Program-made: the position numbers and the translations under genes | Source: an uncultured Oscillospiraceae bacterium | GTDB taxonomy: Bacteria > Bacillota > Clostridia > Oscillospirales > Oscillospiraceae | Direction: 5' to 3' | NCBI GenBank assembly: GCA_934573735.1 | Contig: CAKTMC010000001.1 | Location: forward strand, 1 to 64,000 | Length of the DNA stretch: 64,000 bases | Part shown: positions 14,536-24,900 of the stretch, in pieces | Layout: each line of letters starts with the position of its first letter | How positions within the stretch are numbered: position 1 is the stretch's first letter | Notes under the pieces: model-generated | The model's database searches: none | What the model was told of the DNA's origin: nothing | Seen by the model: the letters and a program-made list of their open reading frames with translations, nothing else

Positions 14536-15948
14536 TTAAATGTGAAGAATAAGCTTTGCAACGTAGATATATATGAGCAGGGATACGGCGTCCGTCACGG
14601 TGGATATGAGAGGGTTTGCCATGACCGCCGGGTCAACGCCGATTTTCTCCGCCAGTATCGGCAGCATACTGCCCACGACCTTGGCAAACATGACGATGAA
14701 AACTATCGAGAGGCTTACCGTTGCCGCGACTGCGACGGTAACTCCGCTGTTATGCAGTATCAGCCCGTCCAAAAGCAGCATTTTTATAAAGTTTACAACC
14801 GCAAGCGTAAGACCGCAGATAGCCGCCACGCGCCACTCCTTCCACATGACGCGCAGCGCGTCACGCGGCTCGGTGTCGCCCAGAGAAAGACTGCGTATGA
14901 CCGCCGTCGAGGCCTGAGCGCCGGAGTTGCCGCCGGTACCCATGAGCATCGGGATAAAGGCGATAAGCCCCGCCTGAACCGCAAGCTTATCCTCAAACTT
15001 TGTGAGTATCATGCTGGTAAAGGTCGCCGACAGCATCAAGAACATCAGCCAGGGTATGCGGTTTTTCCACATCTCCAGCGTACCCGTGCGGGAATAGGGC
15101 TTGTCGGACGGAGTCATACCTGCCATGATCTCAAAGTCCTCGGTGGTCTCTTCTTCCATGACGTCGATGACGTCGTCAACGGTGACGATGCCGACGAGAC
15201 GCCCCTCAAGGTCAACAACGGGTATTGCCATAAGGTCATAGTCGGATATCTTCTCGGCGACGCTCTCCTGGTCCTCCGTCGTCGTTGCGAAGATGACGTT
15301 TGTGTCCATTATCTCCTCGATGACCGTGTCGTCCTCGGAAAGAAGAAGGCTCTTTACCGTGACTATGCCCTCAAGCTTACGGTCGGCGGAGGTGACAAAG
15401 CATATATATATTGTCTCCTTGTCCTCGCCTATGCGGCGTATGCGCGCTATGGATTCGCGCACGGACATATATTTCTTGAGATCCACAAACTCCGCGGTCA
15501 TTATGCTGCCGGCAGAATTCTCGGGGTAGTGGAGATACTGGTTTATGAGCTTGCGCGTCTCGGGGGTTGCGGTGCGCATGACACGCTTGACGACGTTTGC
15601 CGGAAGCTCCTCCATCATGTCAACCGCGTCGTCAACGTACAGCTCCTCAAGTATTCCGGAAAGCTCGGAGTCGGTGATGGAGTTTATTATCTGCTCCTGC
15701 TCGGGCGCGTCAAAGTTTGCAAAGACCTCCGCTGCCCGCTCCTTCGACAGCAGACGAAAGACCATCGGCATACGGTTATCGCCGATGCCGGAGAGAAACT
15801 CCGCCACGTCAAATTCCTGCATATCCTCGAGCCGCTGCTGGAGACGCTTCATATCGCGCCGGTCAAGCAGCTCCGTCAATTCATCCGTCTGCCGTTCGTG
15901 GATGGCTTCAAAGTCCATGGCAGCCTGCTGCTCCTCGTTATTCTCCAA
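14536..15948 (-). CDS. mgtE: Magnesium transporter MgtE
   Basis: A 470-residue Mg(II) channel. MgtE_N superhelical domain (about 25-130), tandem CBS domains (about 135-260) and a five-helix membrane domain (about 290-470) with the pore signature MLMGTGGNSGAQASTAVIRSL near 335. In known MgtE the N and CBS domains bind Mg and close the pore when internal Mg is high. The start is a TTG codon with AGGAGGT seven bases upstream. It begins 21 bases after the ahcY stop and is probably cotranscribed with it. Confidence 0.95.
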   Translation of the reverse strand: MENNEEQQAAMDFEAIHERQTDELTELLDRRDMKRLQQRLEDMQEFDVAEFLSGIGDNRMPMVFRLLSKERAAEVFANFDAPEQEQIINSITDSELSGILEELYVDDAVDMMEELPANVVKRVMRTATPETRKLINQYLHYPENSAGSIMTAEFVDLKKYMSVRESIARIRRIGEDKETIYICFVTSADRKLEGIVTVKSLLLSEDDTVIEEIMDTNVIFATTTEDQESVAEKISDYDLMAIPVVDLEGRLVGIVTVDDVIDVMEEETTEDFEIMAGMTPSDKPYSRTGTLEMWKNRIPWLMFLMLSATFTSMILTKFEDKLAVQAGLIAFIPMLMGTGGNSGAQASTAVIRSLSLGDTEPRDALRVMWKEWRVAAICGLTLAVVNFIKMLLLDGLILHNSGVTVAVAATVSLSIVFIVMFAKVVGSMLPILAEKIGVDPAVMANPLISTVTDAVSLLIYIYVAKLILHI

Positions 15949-15969
15949 TGGACTGACCTCCTATCGTGC

Positions 15970-17205
15970 TTAAATGCCGAGATAATCCGCCTGCTCGCGG
16001 CTGAGACTGTCTATTTTCACGCCCATAGAGCCGAGCTTTCTGCGCGCGACCGCCTCATCCAGCTCACGCGGGACGGGGATAACGCCGGGGCGAAGCTCGC
16101 AGCGGTTTCTTGCCAGATACTCCGCGCTCAGCGCCTGTATAGCAAAGCTCATGTCCATTATCTCCGCCGGATGTCCGTCCGCCGCCGCAAGGTTTACGAG
16201 GCGCCCCTCGGCTATGGTAAAGAGGGTCTTTCCGCCCGGAAGCTCAAAGCCCTGAATGTTGTGCCTTGCGTCATACTCTCTTACGGCAAGCTCACGCAGC
16301 CCCGCCATATCGACCTCAACGTCAAAGTGACCGGCGTTTGTGAGTATCGCGCCGTCCTTCATGAACGGGAAGTGCTCTCTCGTGATTATCCCGCTGCAGC
16401 CCGTGACGGTGACGAATATATCGCCGAGCCTGGCGGCTTCATGCATGGGCATGACCTCGTAGCCGTCCATGACCGCCTCGAGTGCGCGGACGGGGTCCGT
16501 CTCGGTGACTATGACCTTTGCGCCGAGTCCCTTTGCCCGCAGGCTCACGCCCTTGCCGCACCAGCCGTAGCCGGAGACGACGACGTACTTGCCGGCGACG
16601 ATGAGGTTTGTCGTGCGCATGATGCCGTCCCAGACGCTCTGCCCGGTGCCGTAGCGGTTATCGAACATATGCTTGCAGTCGGCCTCGTTGACCATGACCA
16701 TCGGGAAGCGAAGTTCACCGGTGCGATCCATGGCACGAAGACGGTGTATGCCGGTGGTGGTCTCCTCACAGCCGCCGATAACGCCGGGGATGAGATCAGT
16801 ATATTTGGTGTGCATGAGGTGGACAAGGTCGCCGCCGTCGTCGATGATTATATTCGGCGCGCACTCAAGCACGGAGCAGAGACATTCGTTATATTCGTCC
16901 ATATCGCAGCCGTAGCGGGCAAAGACCTGCATACCGCCGGCGGCAAGCGCGGCGGCAACGTCGTCCTGCGTGGAGAGAGGATTGGAGCCCGTGACATACA
17001 TCTCGGCGCCGCCCATCTCCATAACGCGGCAGAGATATGCGGTCTTAGCCTCAAGATGCACCGACAGCGCGACGCGAAGCCCCGCAAAGGGCTTAGTGCG
17101 GAGAAAATCCTCACCTATGCCGCGCAGCACGGGCATATTGCGCTCTACCCATTTGATTTTCAATTCCCCCGAGGGTGCGAGGGCGATGTCATTTATTCTG
17201 CTCAT
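15970..17205 (-). CDS. ahcY: Adenosylhomocysteinase
   Basis: A 411-residue SAHase. It splits S-adenosylhomocysteine to adenosine and homocysteine with bound NAD. Visible: NPLSTQDDVAAAL near the N-terminus, GCEETTTGIHRL, MVNEADCKHMFDN, the NAD loop VSGYGWCGKG, TNAGHFDVE and a shortened C-terminus without the usual long KPDHYRY tail, as in compact SAHases of the Thermotoga type. The ATG at 17205 has a perfect AGGAGGT, so I prefer it to an in-frame ATG at 17259. It reads into mgtE. Many Firmicutes use Pfs/LuxS instead of this enzyme. Confidence 0.94.
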   Translation of the reverse strand: MSRINDIALAPSGELKIKWVERNMPVLRGIGEDFLRTKPFAGLRVALSVHLEAKTAYLCRVMEMGGAEMYVTGSNPLSTQDDVAAALAAGGMQVFARYGCDMDEYNECLCSVLECAPNIIIDDGGDLVHLMHTKYTDLIPGVIGGCEETTTGIHRLRAMDRTGELRFPMVMVNEADCKHMFDNRYGTGQSVWDGIMRTTNLIVAGKYVVVSGYGWCGKGVSLRAKGLGAKVIVTETDPVRALEAVMDGYEVMPMHEAARLGDIFVTVTGCSGIITREHFPFMKDGAILTNAGHFDVEVDMAGLRELAVREYDARHNIQGFELPGGKTLFTIAEGRLVNLAAADGHPAEIMDMSFAIQALSAEYLARNRCELRPGVIPVPRELDEAVARRKLGSMGVKIDSLSREQADYLGI

Positions 17206-17339
17206 GTCCTGACCTCCTGTGAATTTATCCAGCTGAATTTTTCGGTATATATGTGACAAAATATTTTAACACGCCGCGCCGATAATGGCAAGCGAATGTT
17301 GGCTTTCTCGGAGGATCAGCGCATTTTGTGAGAAAATAA

Positions 17340-18911
<1,572 letters not shown>

Positions 18912-19040
18912 TTTTTGATTTTAATTCTGAGCCTGTAGACAAAGCTGCCGGCAATGTATAAAATTGCATGGGAGAGTGCAGAAAGGGGATGGAAGCCCCC
19001 TTTCTGCGTTCATCCGAGCTTATTCAGTAGTATTTTTGAA

Positions 19041-19076
19041 TTCTCCGGCCGGTTTTTCCGCCGGAGAAAATTTTTG
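19041..19076 (+). terminator. Terminator downstream of guaB
   Basis: TTCTCCGGC pairs with GCCGGAGAA and is followed by AATTTTT. A second hairpin without a T tract (GCAGAAAGGGG/CCCCTTTCTGC, 18978-19007) precedes it. Confidence 0.75.
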
Positions 19077-19153
19077 AAAATTTTTATTTTATCGGGAACC
19101 TTTTGCGTTTTCCCCCGTCATAAGAGCGTAACACTCGAAAGGAGCAATAAAAA

Positions 19154-19609
19154 ATGAAAAAGATAGTTAGCCTTATACTCTGCTGCGCCATGGCGCTCAG
19201 CTTTGCAGCATGTGCTGCCGGAAAGTATTCCCCGAGCGAATACAGCGACAGCGTCGTAAACGACAAGGTGCAGATGTTCATCCCCCAGAAGACAGTGACC
19301 GACGAGACGGATGAGTTCACCGTTTCCTTTGAGAACATGACCGAGGATGACTACAGCTACGACGCGACCCAGCGCCTTGAGATATGGAAGGACAACCAGT
19401 GGTGCGTCGTCAAGGATAAGCAGGACTTTACGACCCTTGAGCTTCATGTCCTCCCCGCCGCAACCACGGATGAGCGCACCTTCTATGTTGCGGATCACTA
19501 CGGCAAGCTTGCCGAGGGACGTTACCGCGTCGTGATGATATTCACAGACCATGACGGCAACCAGACCCTCGCCGCGGCTGAGTTCGGCATCGGCAGAGTC
19601 GATAAGTAA
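19154..19609 (+). CDS. Secreted lipoprotein with bacterial Ig-like domain
   Basis: A 151-residue protein. A lipoprotein signal peptide ends at FAAC (Cys 20). The mature part is beta-rich with motifs (LEIWKDNQWCVV, LPAATTDERTF, LAEGRYRVVMIF, AAEFGI) that fit the small Ig-like domain often called Big_14 in Clostridia. It is probably anchored outside the membrane; binding partner unknown. The ribosome site is AAAGGAG. It stands alone, with a terminator at 19626-19657. Confidence 0.75.
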   Translation: MKKIVSLILCCAMALSFAACAAGKYSPSEYSDSVVNDKVQMFIPQKTVTDETDEFTVSFENMTEDDYSYDATQRLEIWKDNQWCVVKDKQDFTTLELHVLPAATTDERTFYVADHYGKLAEGRYRVVMIFTDHDGNQTLAAAEFGIGRVDK

Positions 19610-19625
19610 TTAGCATATTATACTT

Positions 19626-19657
19626 GAAAACACCGGATTTTCATCCGGTGTTTTTTT
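19626..19657 (+). terminator. Terminator after the lipoprotein gene
   Basis: AACACCGGAT-TTTC-ATCCGGTGTT followed by a T run. Confidence 0.9.
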
Positions 19658-19845
19658 AGGTGTTAGTATTAACTGCGCTTGCTTTTCACGAAGAGGGGAC
19701 GCCCCCATCAACATCCACAAAAATGCCCCTGCCCGACTGTGCAAAAATTATAAACACGAATTCACAAAATGTTCGTAGACTTTTTGAGAATAAAATATAT
19801 AATATCAAACTGTCTAAAATTAGAACAATTAGGAGCGTGTTTAAT

Positions 19846-20301
19846 ATGCTTGACCCGAGTATTGCCGCCGCCAAGATGTACTCAAACGCCAGCCGCTTTA
19901 TCGAGGCCTATCACGCGGTCTTACAGCCGCTTGCCCGCGAGGCGGAGCTTCCCGCAATGGCGCTGGATATCCTGCTCTTTATCGCCAATAACCCCGACAA
20001 GGACACCGCGCGCGACGTGTGTCAGTTTCGCGGCATGAAGCCGGGCATAGTGTCCGTCCATGTTGACCGCCTTGTTGCCGAGGGGCTTATCGAGCGGCAG
20101 TCCGTCCCCGGCGACCGGCGCAAAACGAGACTCGTATGCACGGAAAAGGCGGCGGATATCGTCAGCAAGGGGCGCGGCTTGCAGCGGCGCTTTGCCTCGG
20201 GACTACTTGATGGCATCGACGAACAATCGCTGGATGTTTTCCACCGCTGCCTTGCGGCGGTAGACAGAAATGTCGATAAAATTCGCAAAAACGGAGTTTA
20301 A
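19846..20301 (+). CDS. MarR-family regulator of the ABC exporter
   Basis: A 151-residue winged-helix regulator: dimerisation helices at both ends and a DNA-binding region (about 40-100) with MKPGIVSVHVDRLVAEGLIERQSVPGDRRKTRL, the recognition helix and wing of MarR proteins. The ATG at 19846 has AGGAG upstream. The frame is open further back but without a ribosome site. A TATAAT box lies near 19796, and CTAA-AA-TTAG (19814-19823) just before the gene is a possible operator. It sits 12 bases before the ABC pair and most likely represses it. Confidence 0.88.
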   Translation: MLDPSIAAAKMYSNASRFIEAYHAVLQPLAREAELPAMALDILLFIANNPDKDTARDVCQFRGMKPGIVSVHVDRLVAEGLIERQSVPGDRRKTRLVCTEKAADIVSKGRGLQRRFASGLLDGIDEQSLDVFHRCLAAVDRNVDKIRKNGV

Positions 20302-20313
20302 CAGGAGCACAAG

Positions 20314-22071
20314 ATGATTAAATTACTAAGAAAAATGCGGCGGCGCGAGCGTATCATGGCGCTCATCTGCGCGCTGCTCATCCTCGGGCAGATATACTTT
20401 GACCTCTCCCTGCCCGACTACATGACAGACCTCACAAAGCTCATCAATTCACCCGAGGCCGCGACCGGGGAGATACTGAGCATAGGGCTGCAAATGCTCG
20501 GCTGCGCGCTTGCCAGCGCCCTGCTTGCCGTCGTCTGCGGATTTCTCGCGGCGAAGGTCGCCTCGGGCTTTAGCTACACGGTGCGCGAGCAGGTCTTTAA
20601 CCATGTCATGGACTTCAGCTCCGAGCAGCTTGGCCGTTTTTCCGTGCCGAGCCTCATCACCCGCACCACAAACGACATCACGCAGCTTCAGATGATAGTC
20701 GCAATGGGGCTTCAAATGATAATAAAATCCCCGGTCATGGCAGTCTGGGCGGTCATAAAGATACTCGGCAAGAGCTGGGAGCTTTCGGCTGTGACTGCGG
20801 CCTTCGTGGTCATGATATGCGCCCTGATACTCGTCGTGATGTTCAGCGTGCTGCCTCGCTTTAGGATAGTCCAGAAGCTCACCGACAAGATAAACCGTGT
20901 CGCGCGCGAAAATCTCAGCGGCATCAACGTTGTCCACGCCTTTAATGCCGAGCGCTATCAGAACGAGAAGTTCGATAAGCCCAGCACCGAGATGATGAAC
21001 ACTCAGCTCAAAAATCAGCGTCTTATGGCGGTCATTCAGCCCGCGATGGGGCTTTGTATGAACTCGCTTGCACTGGTCATATACTGGCTCGGCGCGGCGC
21101 TCGTCAATCAGATACCGCTCTCGGACGCGATGGGACGGCTGAATATGTTCTCGGAGGTCGTCGTGTTCAGCACCTATGCGACCTACGTTGTCATGTCCTT
21201 TATGATGATGGTCATGATTTTTATGATGCTCCCCTCGGCGCAGGTCTCGGCGGAGCGTATAAACGAGGTGCTTGACAGCAGCGATGGCATAAGCGAGGGC
21301 GATACCAAGGAAAGCCGCAAGACGGGCACGGTGGAATTTCGCGACGTATCGTTCAGATATCCCGACGCCGGCGAAAACGAGCTTAACCACATAAGCTTCC
21401 GCATAGAGCAGGGCAAGACTCTTGCAATAATCGGCGCGACCGGCAGCGGCAAATCGACGCTTATCTCGCTCATCCCGCGCTTTTATGACGCGACCGAGGG
21501 CGAGGTGCTGGTTGACGGCGTAAACGTCAGGGACTACAGCTTTGACGCGCTATATGACCGTCTCGGCTATGTGACGCAGAAGGCGGTGCTGTTCTCGGGC
21601 AGCATAAAGGAAAATATCCTCTTCGGAGAAAGCCGCGCCGATGGCGGGGATGAGAACGTCGCCGAGGCGATAGAGATATCTCAGGCAAAGGAATTTGTCG
21701 ATAAGCTCCCCGAGGGCACGGAGCACCGCATAGCCCAGCTCGGACGCAACGTATCCGGCGGGCAGAAGCAGCGCCTGTCGATAGCCCGTGCGCTGGCGAG
21801 AAGGCCGGAGATACTGATTTTTGACGACTCCTTCTCCGCGCTCGACTATAAGACCGACGCGACACTGCGCGCAGAGCTCAATGAAAAGCTTGCCGGTACG
21901 ACAAAAATCATCGTGGCTCAGCGTATAAGCACCATACGCAGCGCCGATGAGATAATCGTCCTTGACCGGGGCGAGGCGGTAGGCATCGGCACGCATGAGG
22001 AGCTTATGCGAAGCTGCGCCGTATATCAGGAAATTGCCCGCTCGCAGCTCAGTGCGGCGGAGCTGGCATAA
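20314..22071 (+). CDS. Heterodimeric ABC exporter, subunit with degenerate ATPase site
   Basis: A 585-residue half-transporter: six membrane helices (about 15-320) and an ATPase domain (about 340-575). Walker A GATGSGKST and signature NVSGGQKQR are intact. Walker B reads LIFDDSFSALD, with Asp in place of the catalytic Glu, and the switch is VAQRIST with Gln in place of His. This pattern marks the non-catalytic half of heterodimeric exporters of the BmrCD/LmrCD/TM287-288 type. Its partner is the next gene. It likely exports drugs or lipophilic compounds, under MarR control. Confidence 0.93.
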   Translation: MIKLLRKMRRRERIMALICALLILGQIYFDLSLPDYMTDLTKLINSPEAATGEILSIGLQMLGCALASALLAVVCGFLAAKVASGFSYTVREQVFNHVMDFSSEQLGRFSVPSLITRTTNDITQLQMIVAMGLQMIIKSPVMAVWAVIKILGKSWELSAVTAAFVVMICALILVVMFSVLPRFRIVQKLTDKINRVARENLSGINVVHAFNAERYQNEKFDKPSTEMMNTQLKNQRLMAVIQPAMGLCMNSLALVIYWLGAALVNQIPLSDAMGRLNMFSEVVVFSTYATYVVMSFMMMVMIFMMLPSAQVSAERINEVLDSSDGISEGDTKESRKTGTVEFRDVSFRYPDAGENELNHISFRIEQGKTLAIIGATGSGKSTLISLIPRFYDATEGEVLVDGVNVRDYSFDALYDRLGYVTQKAVLFSGSIKENILFGESRADGGDENVAEAIEISQAKEFVDKLPEGTEHRIAQLGRNVSGGQKQRLSIARALARRPEILIFDDSFSALDYKTDATLRAELNEKLAGTTKIIVAQRISTIRSADEIIVLDRGEAVGIGTHEELMRSCAVYQEIARSQLSAAELA

Positions 22072-22088
22072 GATGGGGAGATATAGAT

Positions 22089-23876
22089 ATGGGACCTCAC
22101 GGAAGAATGGCAGTTACCGAAAAGGTAGACCTCGTCGCAACGCTTAAAAAGCTTGCGGGATATATGCGCCGCGACCTTGCGCTTATAATCACGGCGCTGG
22201 TGCTGGCGGCCTTCGGAGCCGTGCTCACGATAGTGGGACCGGATAAGATCGGCGAAATGACAAATCTCATGGCCGAGGGCTTTGCAAGCGGCATCGACCT
22301 TGCGGCAGTCGCAAAAATCGGCATTTTTCTTGCGGTAATATATATTTTAAGCGCGATATTCACCTTTACGCAGCACTATATCATGGCGACGGTGACGCTC
22401 AAAATGTCCCGCCGTATGCGCGGCGAGCTGTCGGAGAAGATAAACAAGGTGCCGCAGAAGTATTTTAACACCACCACGCAGGGCGACGTCCTAAGCCGCA
22501 TTACAAACGACGTCTCGACGCTCCAGCAGGGGCTTACGAACAGCCTTCCGACAATCATAAGCGCCGCCACGCAGTTTGCCGGCTGCCTTATTATGATGTT
22601 TGTGACCGAATGGCGGCTTGCGCTCACCTCGCTCGGCATAACGCTAATAGGTCTGCTGCTTATCGTGCTCATCATGTCGCGCTCCCAGAAGTATTTTGCC
22701 GCGCGGCAGAAAAGCCTCGGCGAGCTCAACGGCTATATCGAGGAGATGTATTCCGGGCACGAGGTCGTGCGCATATCGCGCGCGAATAATAAGGTCAAGG
22801 CGCATTTTGACGGGCTCAACCGCGCCGTGTATGACGCAAACTGGAAGTCGCAGTTTCTCTCCGGCATGATGCAGCCGCTTATGAACGTCATCGGCAACGT
22901 CGCCTACGTCGCGGTCTGCGTTATAGGCTCGGTGCTTACGATAAACGGGACGATTAAATTCGGCGTGATAATCTCCTTTATCATGTATGTTCGCCTCTTT
23001 ACCTCACCCCTTACGCAGATAGCGCAGGGCATGACCAATATGCAGACCTCCGCCGCCTCCGCAAACCGCGTGTTTGACTTCCTCGAAAGCGAGGAGCTTC
23101 CCGACGAGAGCGATAAGCCCGACCGGATGCCCGAGGTCAAGGGGGCCGTGAGCTTTGAGCACGTCCGCTTCAGCTATCCCGATGCGCCGGATAAGATAAT
23201 CATCAAGGACTTCTCCACCGAGGTAAAGCCCGGACAGAAGGTCGCAATAGTCGGCCCGACGGGAGCGGGTAAGACCACGATGGTAAATCTCCTGATGCGC
23301 TTTTTCGAGACGAACAGCGGCAGCATCAAAATAGACGGCACGCCCATTTCAGAGCTGCGCCGCGAGACGGTACACAGTATGTTTGCAATGGTTTTGCAGG
23401 ATACTTGGCTCTTCGAGGGCACCGTGCGCGAGAATTTGGCGTATAATATGGAAAATCTCACGGATGCAGACCTTGAGCGCGTGTGCAAGGCCTGCGGGCT
23501 TGATAAATTTGTCCGCTCCCTGCCGAAGGGACTCGATACCGTGCTCACCGACAACACAAGTATATCCGCGGGGCAAAAGCAGATGCTTACCATAGCCCGT
23601 GCCATGCTGCAAAACGCGCCCATGCTGATACTTGACGAGGCGACCTCGTCCGTCGATACGCGCACGGAGCTTATAATCCAGCGTGCGATGGACAGCCTCA
23701 TGCACGAGCGCACAAGCTTTGTCATCGCGCATAGGCTCTCCACGATAAAGAATGCCGACCTCATACTCGTCATGCGCGAGGGCGATGTTGTGGAGAGCGG
23801 TACGCATGAGGAGCTGATGAAAAAGGGCGGCTTCTACGCAGAGCTTTATAACAGTCAGTTTGAAAAAAGCGCCTGA
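22089..23876 (+). CDS. Heterodimeric ABC exporter, catalytic subunit
   Basis: A 595-residue half-transporter with six helices (about 25-330) and an ATPase domain (about 350-590). Walker A GPTGAGKTT, Walker B LILDEATSSVD with catalytic Glu, and switch VIAHRLST are canonical. Its signature is SISAGQKQM rather than LSGGQ. Since each ATP site joins one subunit's Walker motifs to the other's signature, both substitutions (Asp/Gln in the partner, ISAGQ here) fall in the same site, leaving one consensus and one degenerate site. GGGGAG ribosome site; 17 bases after its partner. Confidence 0.94.
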   Translation: MGPHGRMAVTEKVDLVATLKKLAGYMRRDLALIITALVLAAFGAVLTIVGPDKIGEMTNLMAEGFASGIDLAAVAKIGIFLAVIYILSAIFTFTQHYIMATVTLKMSRRMRGELSEKINKVPQKYFNTTTQGDVLSRITNDVSTLQQGLTNSLPTIISAATQFAGCLIMMFVTEWRLALTSLGITLIGLLLIVLIMSRSQKYFAARQKSLGELNGYIEEMYSGHEVVRISRANNKVKAHFDGLNRAVYDANWKSQFLSGMMQPLMNVIGNVAYVAVCVIGSVLTINGTIKFGVIISFIMYVRLFTSPLTQIAQGMTNMQTSAASANRVFDFLESEELPDESDKPDRMPEVKGAVSFEHVRFSYPDAPDKIIIKDFSTEVKPGQKVAIVGPTGAGKTTMVNLLMRFFETNSGSIKIDGTPISELRRETVHSMFAMVLQDTWLFEGTVRENLAYNMENLTDADLERVCKACGLDKFVRSLPKGLDTVLTDNTSISAGQKQMLTIARAMLQNAPMLILDEATSSVDTRTELIIQRAMDSLMHERTSFVIAHRLSTIKNADLILVMREGDVVESGTHEELMKKGGFYAELYNSQFEKSA

Positions 23877-23900
23877 CGGAGAATTTTGACGCGCAATGTA

Positions 23901-24201
23901 AAATCGGCGCAGCCCGCCTTAACCTATCTCCGTCATTCCCCTAAAGGAACTATGCGGCAATGACAGCTTAGTTAAGCCATATGCGCCGATTTGAGCAATG
24001 CCGCGAAGCGCTGCCCCTTTTAGGGGAAGTGGCGCAACGCGCCGAAGGGGTCGCCGGAGTAGGACACGGTACAGGCGGGAAAAGACAGGACGCAATGCCG
24101 ACTATTCTTTTTCTATGGGCTGTTGCTATATACTGAAAACCCCTCAGTCACCTACGGTGACAGCTCCCCTTTCAGGGGAGCCAAGGTTAAGCGCCGAATT
24201 T
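23901..24201. repeat. Composite inverted-repeat element with dispersed repeat copy B
   Basis: A non-coding region of about 300 bp. AAATCGGCGCA (23901-23911) is matched by TGCGCCGATTT (23982-23992), with nested CTTAAC/GTTAAG and GTCATT/AATGAC arms that would fold into one long hairpin. Copy B of the dispersed repeat follows (24001-24185), ending in CAGTCACCTACGGTGACAGC and a CCCCTTTCAGGGG hairpin. GTTAAGCGCCGAATTT at 24186-24201 again mirrors the left end. No transposase is present. With the flanks it accounts for the gene-free stretch 23877-24255. Confidence 0.75.
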
Positions 24202-24210
24202 CCCCTACAC

Positions 24211-24250
24211 GCAAAAACTCCGTCTGACGATAATCAGGCGGAGTTTTTGC
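24211..24250. terminator. Bidirectional terminator between the ABC exporter and PlsY-like genes
   Basis: GCAAAAACTCCG (24211-24222) pairs with CGGAGTTTTTGC (24239-24250). It works for both converging transcripts. Confidence 0.85.
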
Positions 24251-24255
24251 GGAAT

Positions 24256-24900
24256 TCAGAATTTATTATCAAGCTTATAGCTTATATCCTCCTGCAAGCT
24301 GAGCTTTGGCTCCTTGCCGGAGAGCAGGCGCGATATCGCGGGGATATGCTTAAACAGAACGATAAGCCCCGTAAACAGCGCAAGCTTCATAACGAGAGTA
24401 TTCTCAACAACGAGAAGTGACGCTACACACATTACCGCAGCGCCCGCCACCGTGCCGAGGGAGACGTATTTCGTAAGCCAGATGCCCAGCACCACGAACA
24501 GCAGCACCGCAAGCGCACCCGAGAAATTTACGAACATCATCGTCACGATCATGCAAATAAGCGCATGGCTGCCCTTAAAGTCGTAAAACAGCGGATACAG
24601 CCGCCCCAGCACGAGGCAGAAGCCGGCGAAGGCGCGTCCGACATCGGCATGACCCTTTATCCCGAGCAGCAGCCCGCCGATGATAATCGGCAGTGCATCA
24701 CGGACAAGCTCTACCAGCAGCAGCTTCAAAAGCCCCTTCGTGCCGTATATGCGGCGAAAATTCGAGAGAGCGGAGTTGCCGTAGCCCAGAGCGCGCAGGT
24801 TCTTGTGAAAGACGTAATTCGAGGCGATAACGACGCTGCTCATGCTGCCCGCAGTATAGGCGATGGCGGCGATGAGTATCAGCAGAACGGTGTATATCAT
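24256..24900 (-). CDS. Divergent PlsY-like membrane protein
   Basis: A 214-residue membrane protein with PlsY architecture and context. PlsY transfers acyl groups from acyl-phosphate to glycerol-3-phosphate. The three family motifs are only partly kept: GSMSSV at 18, GYGNSALSN at 39 (normally GSGNxGATN) and FKGSHAL near 108 (normally FxGGKGxAT). A KHIPAISRLLSGKEP segment at the C-terminus is still PlsY-like. The lost Gly/Lys positions are substrate-binding in the characterised enzyme, so activity is doubtful. It starts at ATG 24900, overlapping the der stop by one base. Confidence 0.75.
   Translation of the reverse strand: MIYTVLLILIAAIAYTAGSMSSVVIASNYVFHKNLRALGYGNSALSNFRRIYGTKGLLKLLLVELVRDALPIIIGGLLLGIKGHADVGRAFAGFCLVLGRLYPLFYDFKGSHALICMIVTMMFVNFSGALAVLLFVVLGIWLTKYVSLGTVAGAAVMCVASLLVVENTLVMKLALFTGLIVLFKHIPAISRLLSGKEPKLSLQEDISYKLDNKF

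Noticed and set aside
14542..17256. 904-codon plus-strand open frame opposite mgtE and ahcY
   Set aside because: Shadow of two clear genes on the other strand. It has no ribosome site, is rich in His and Arg and resembles no family.
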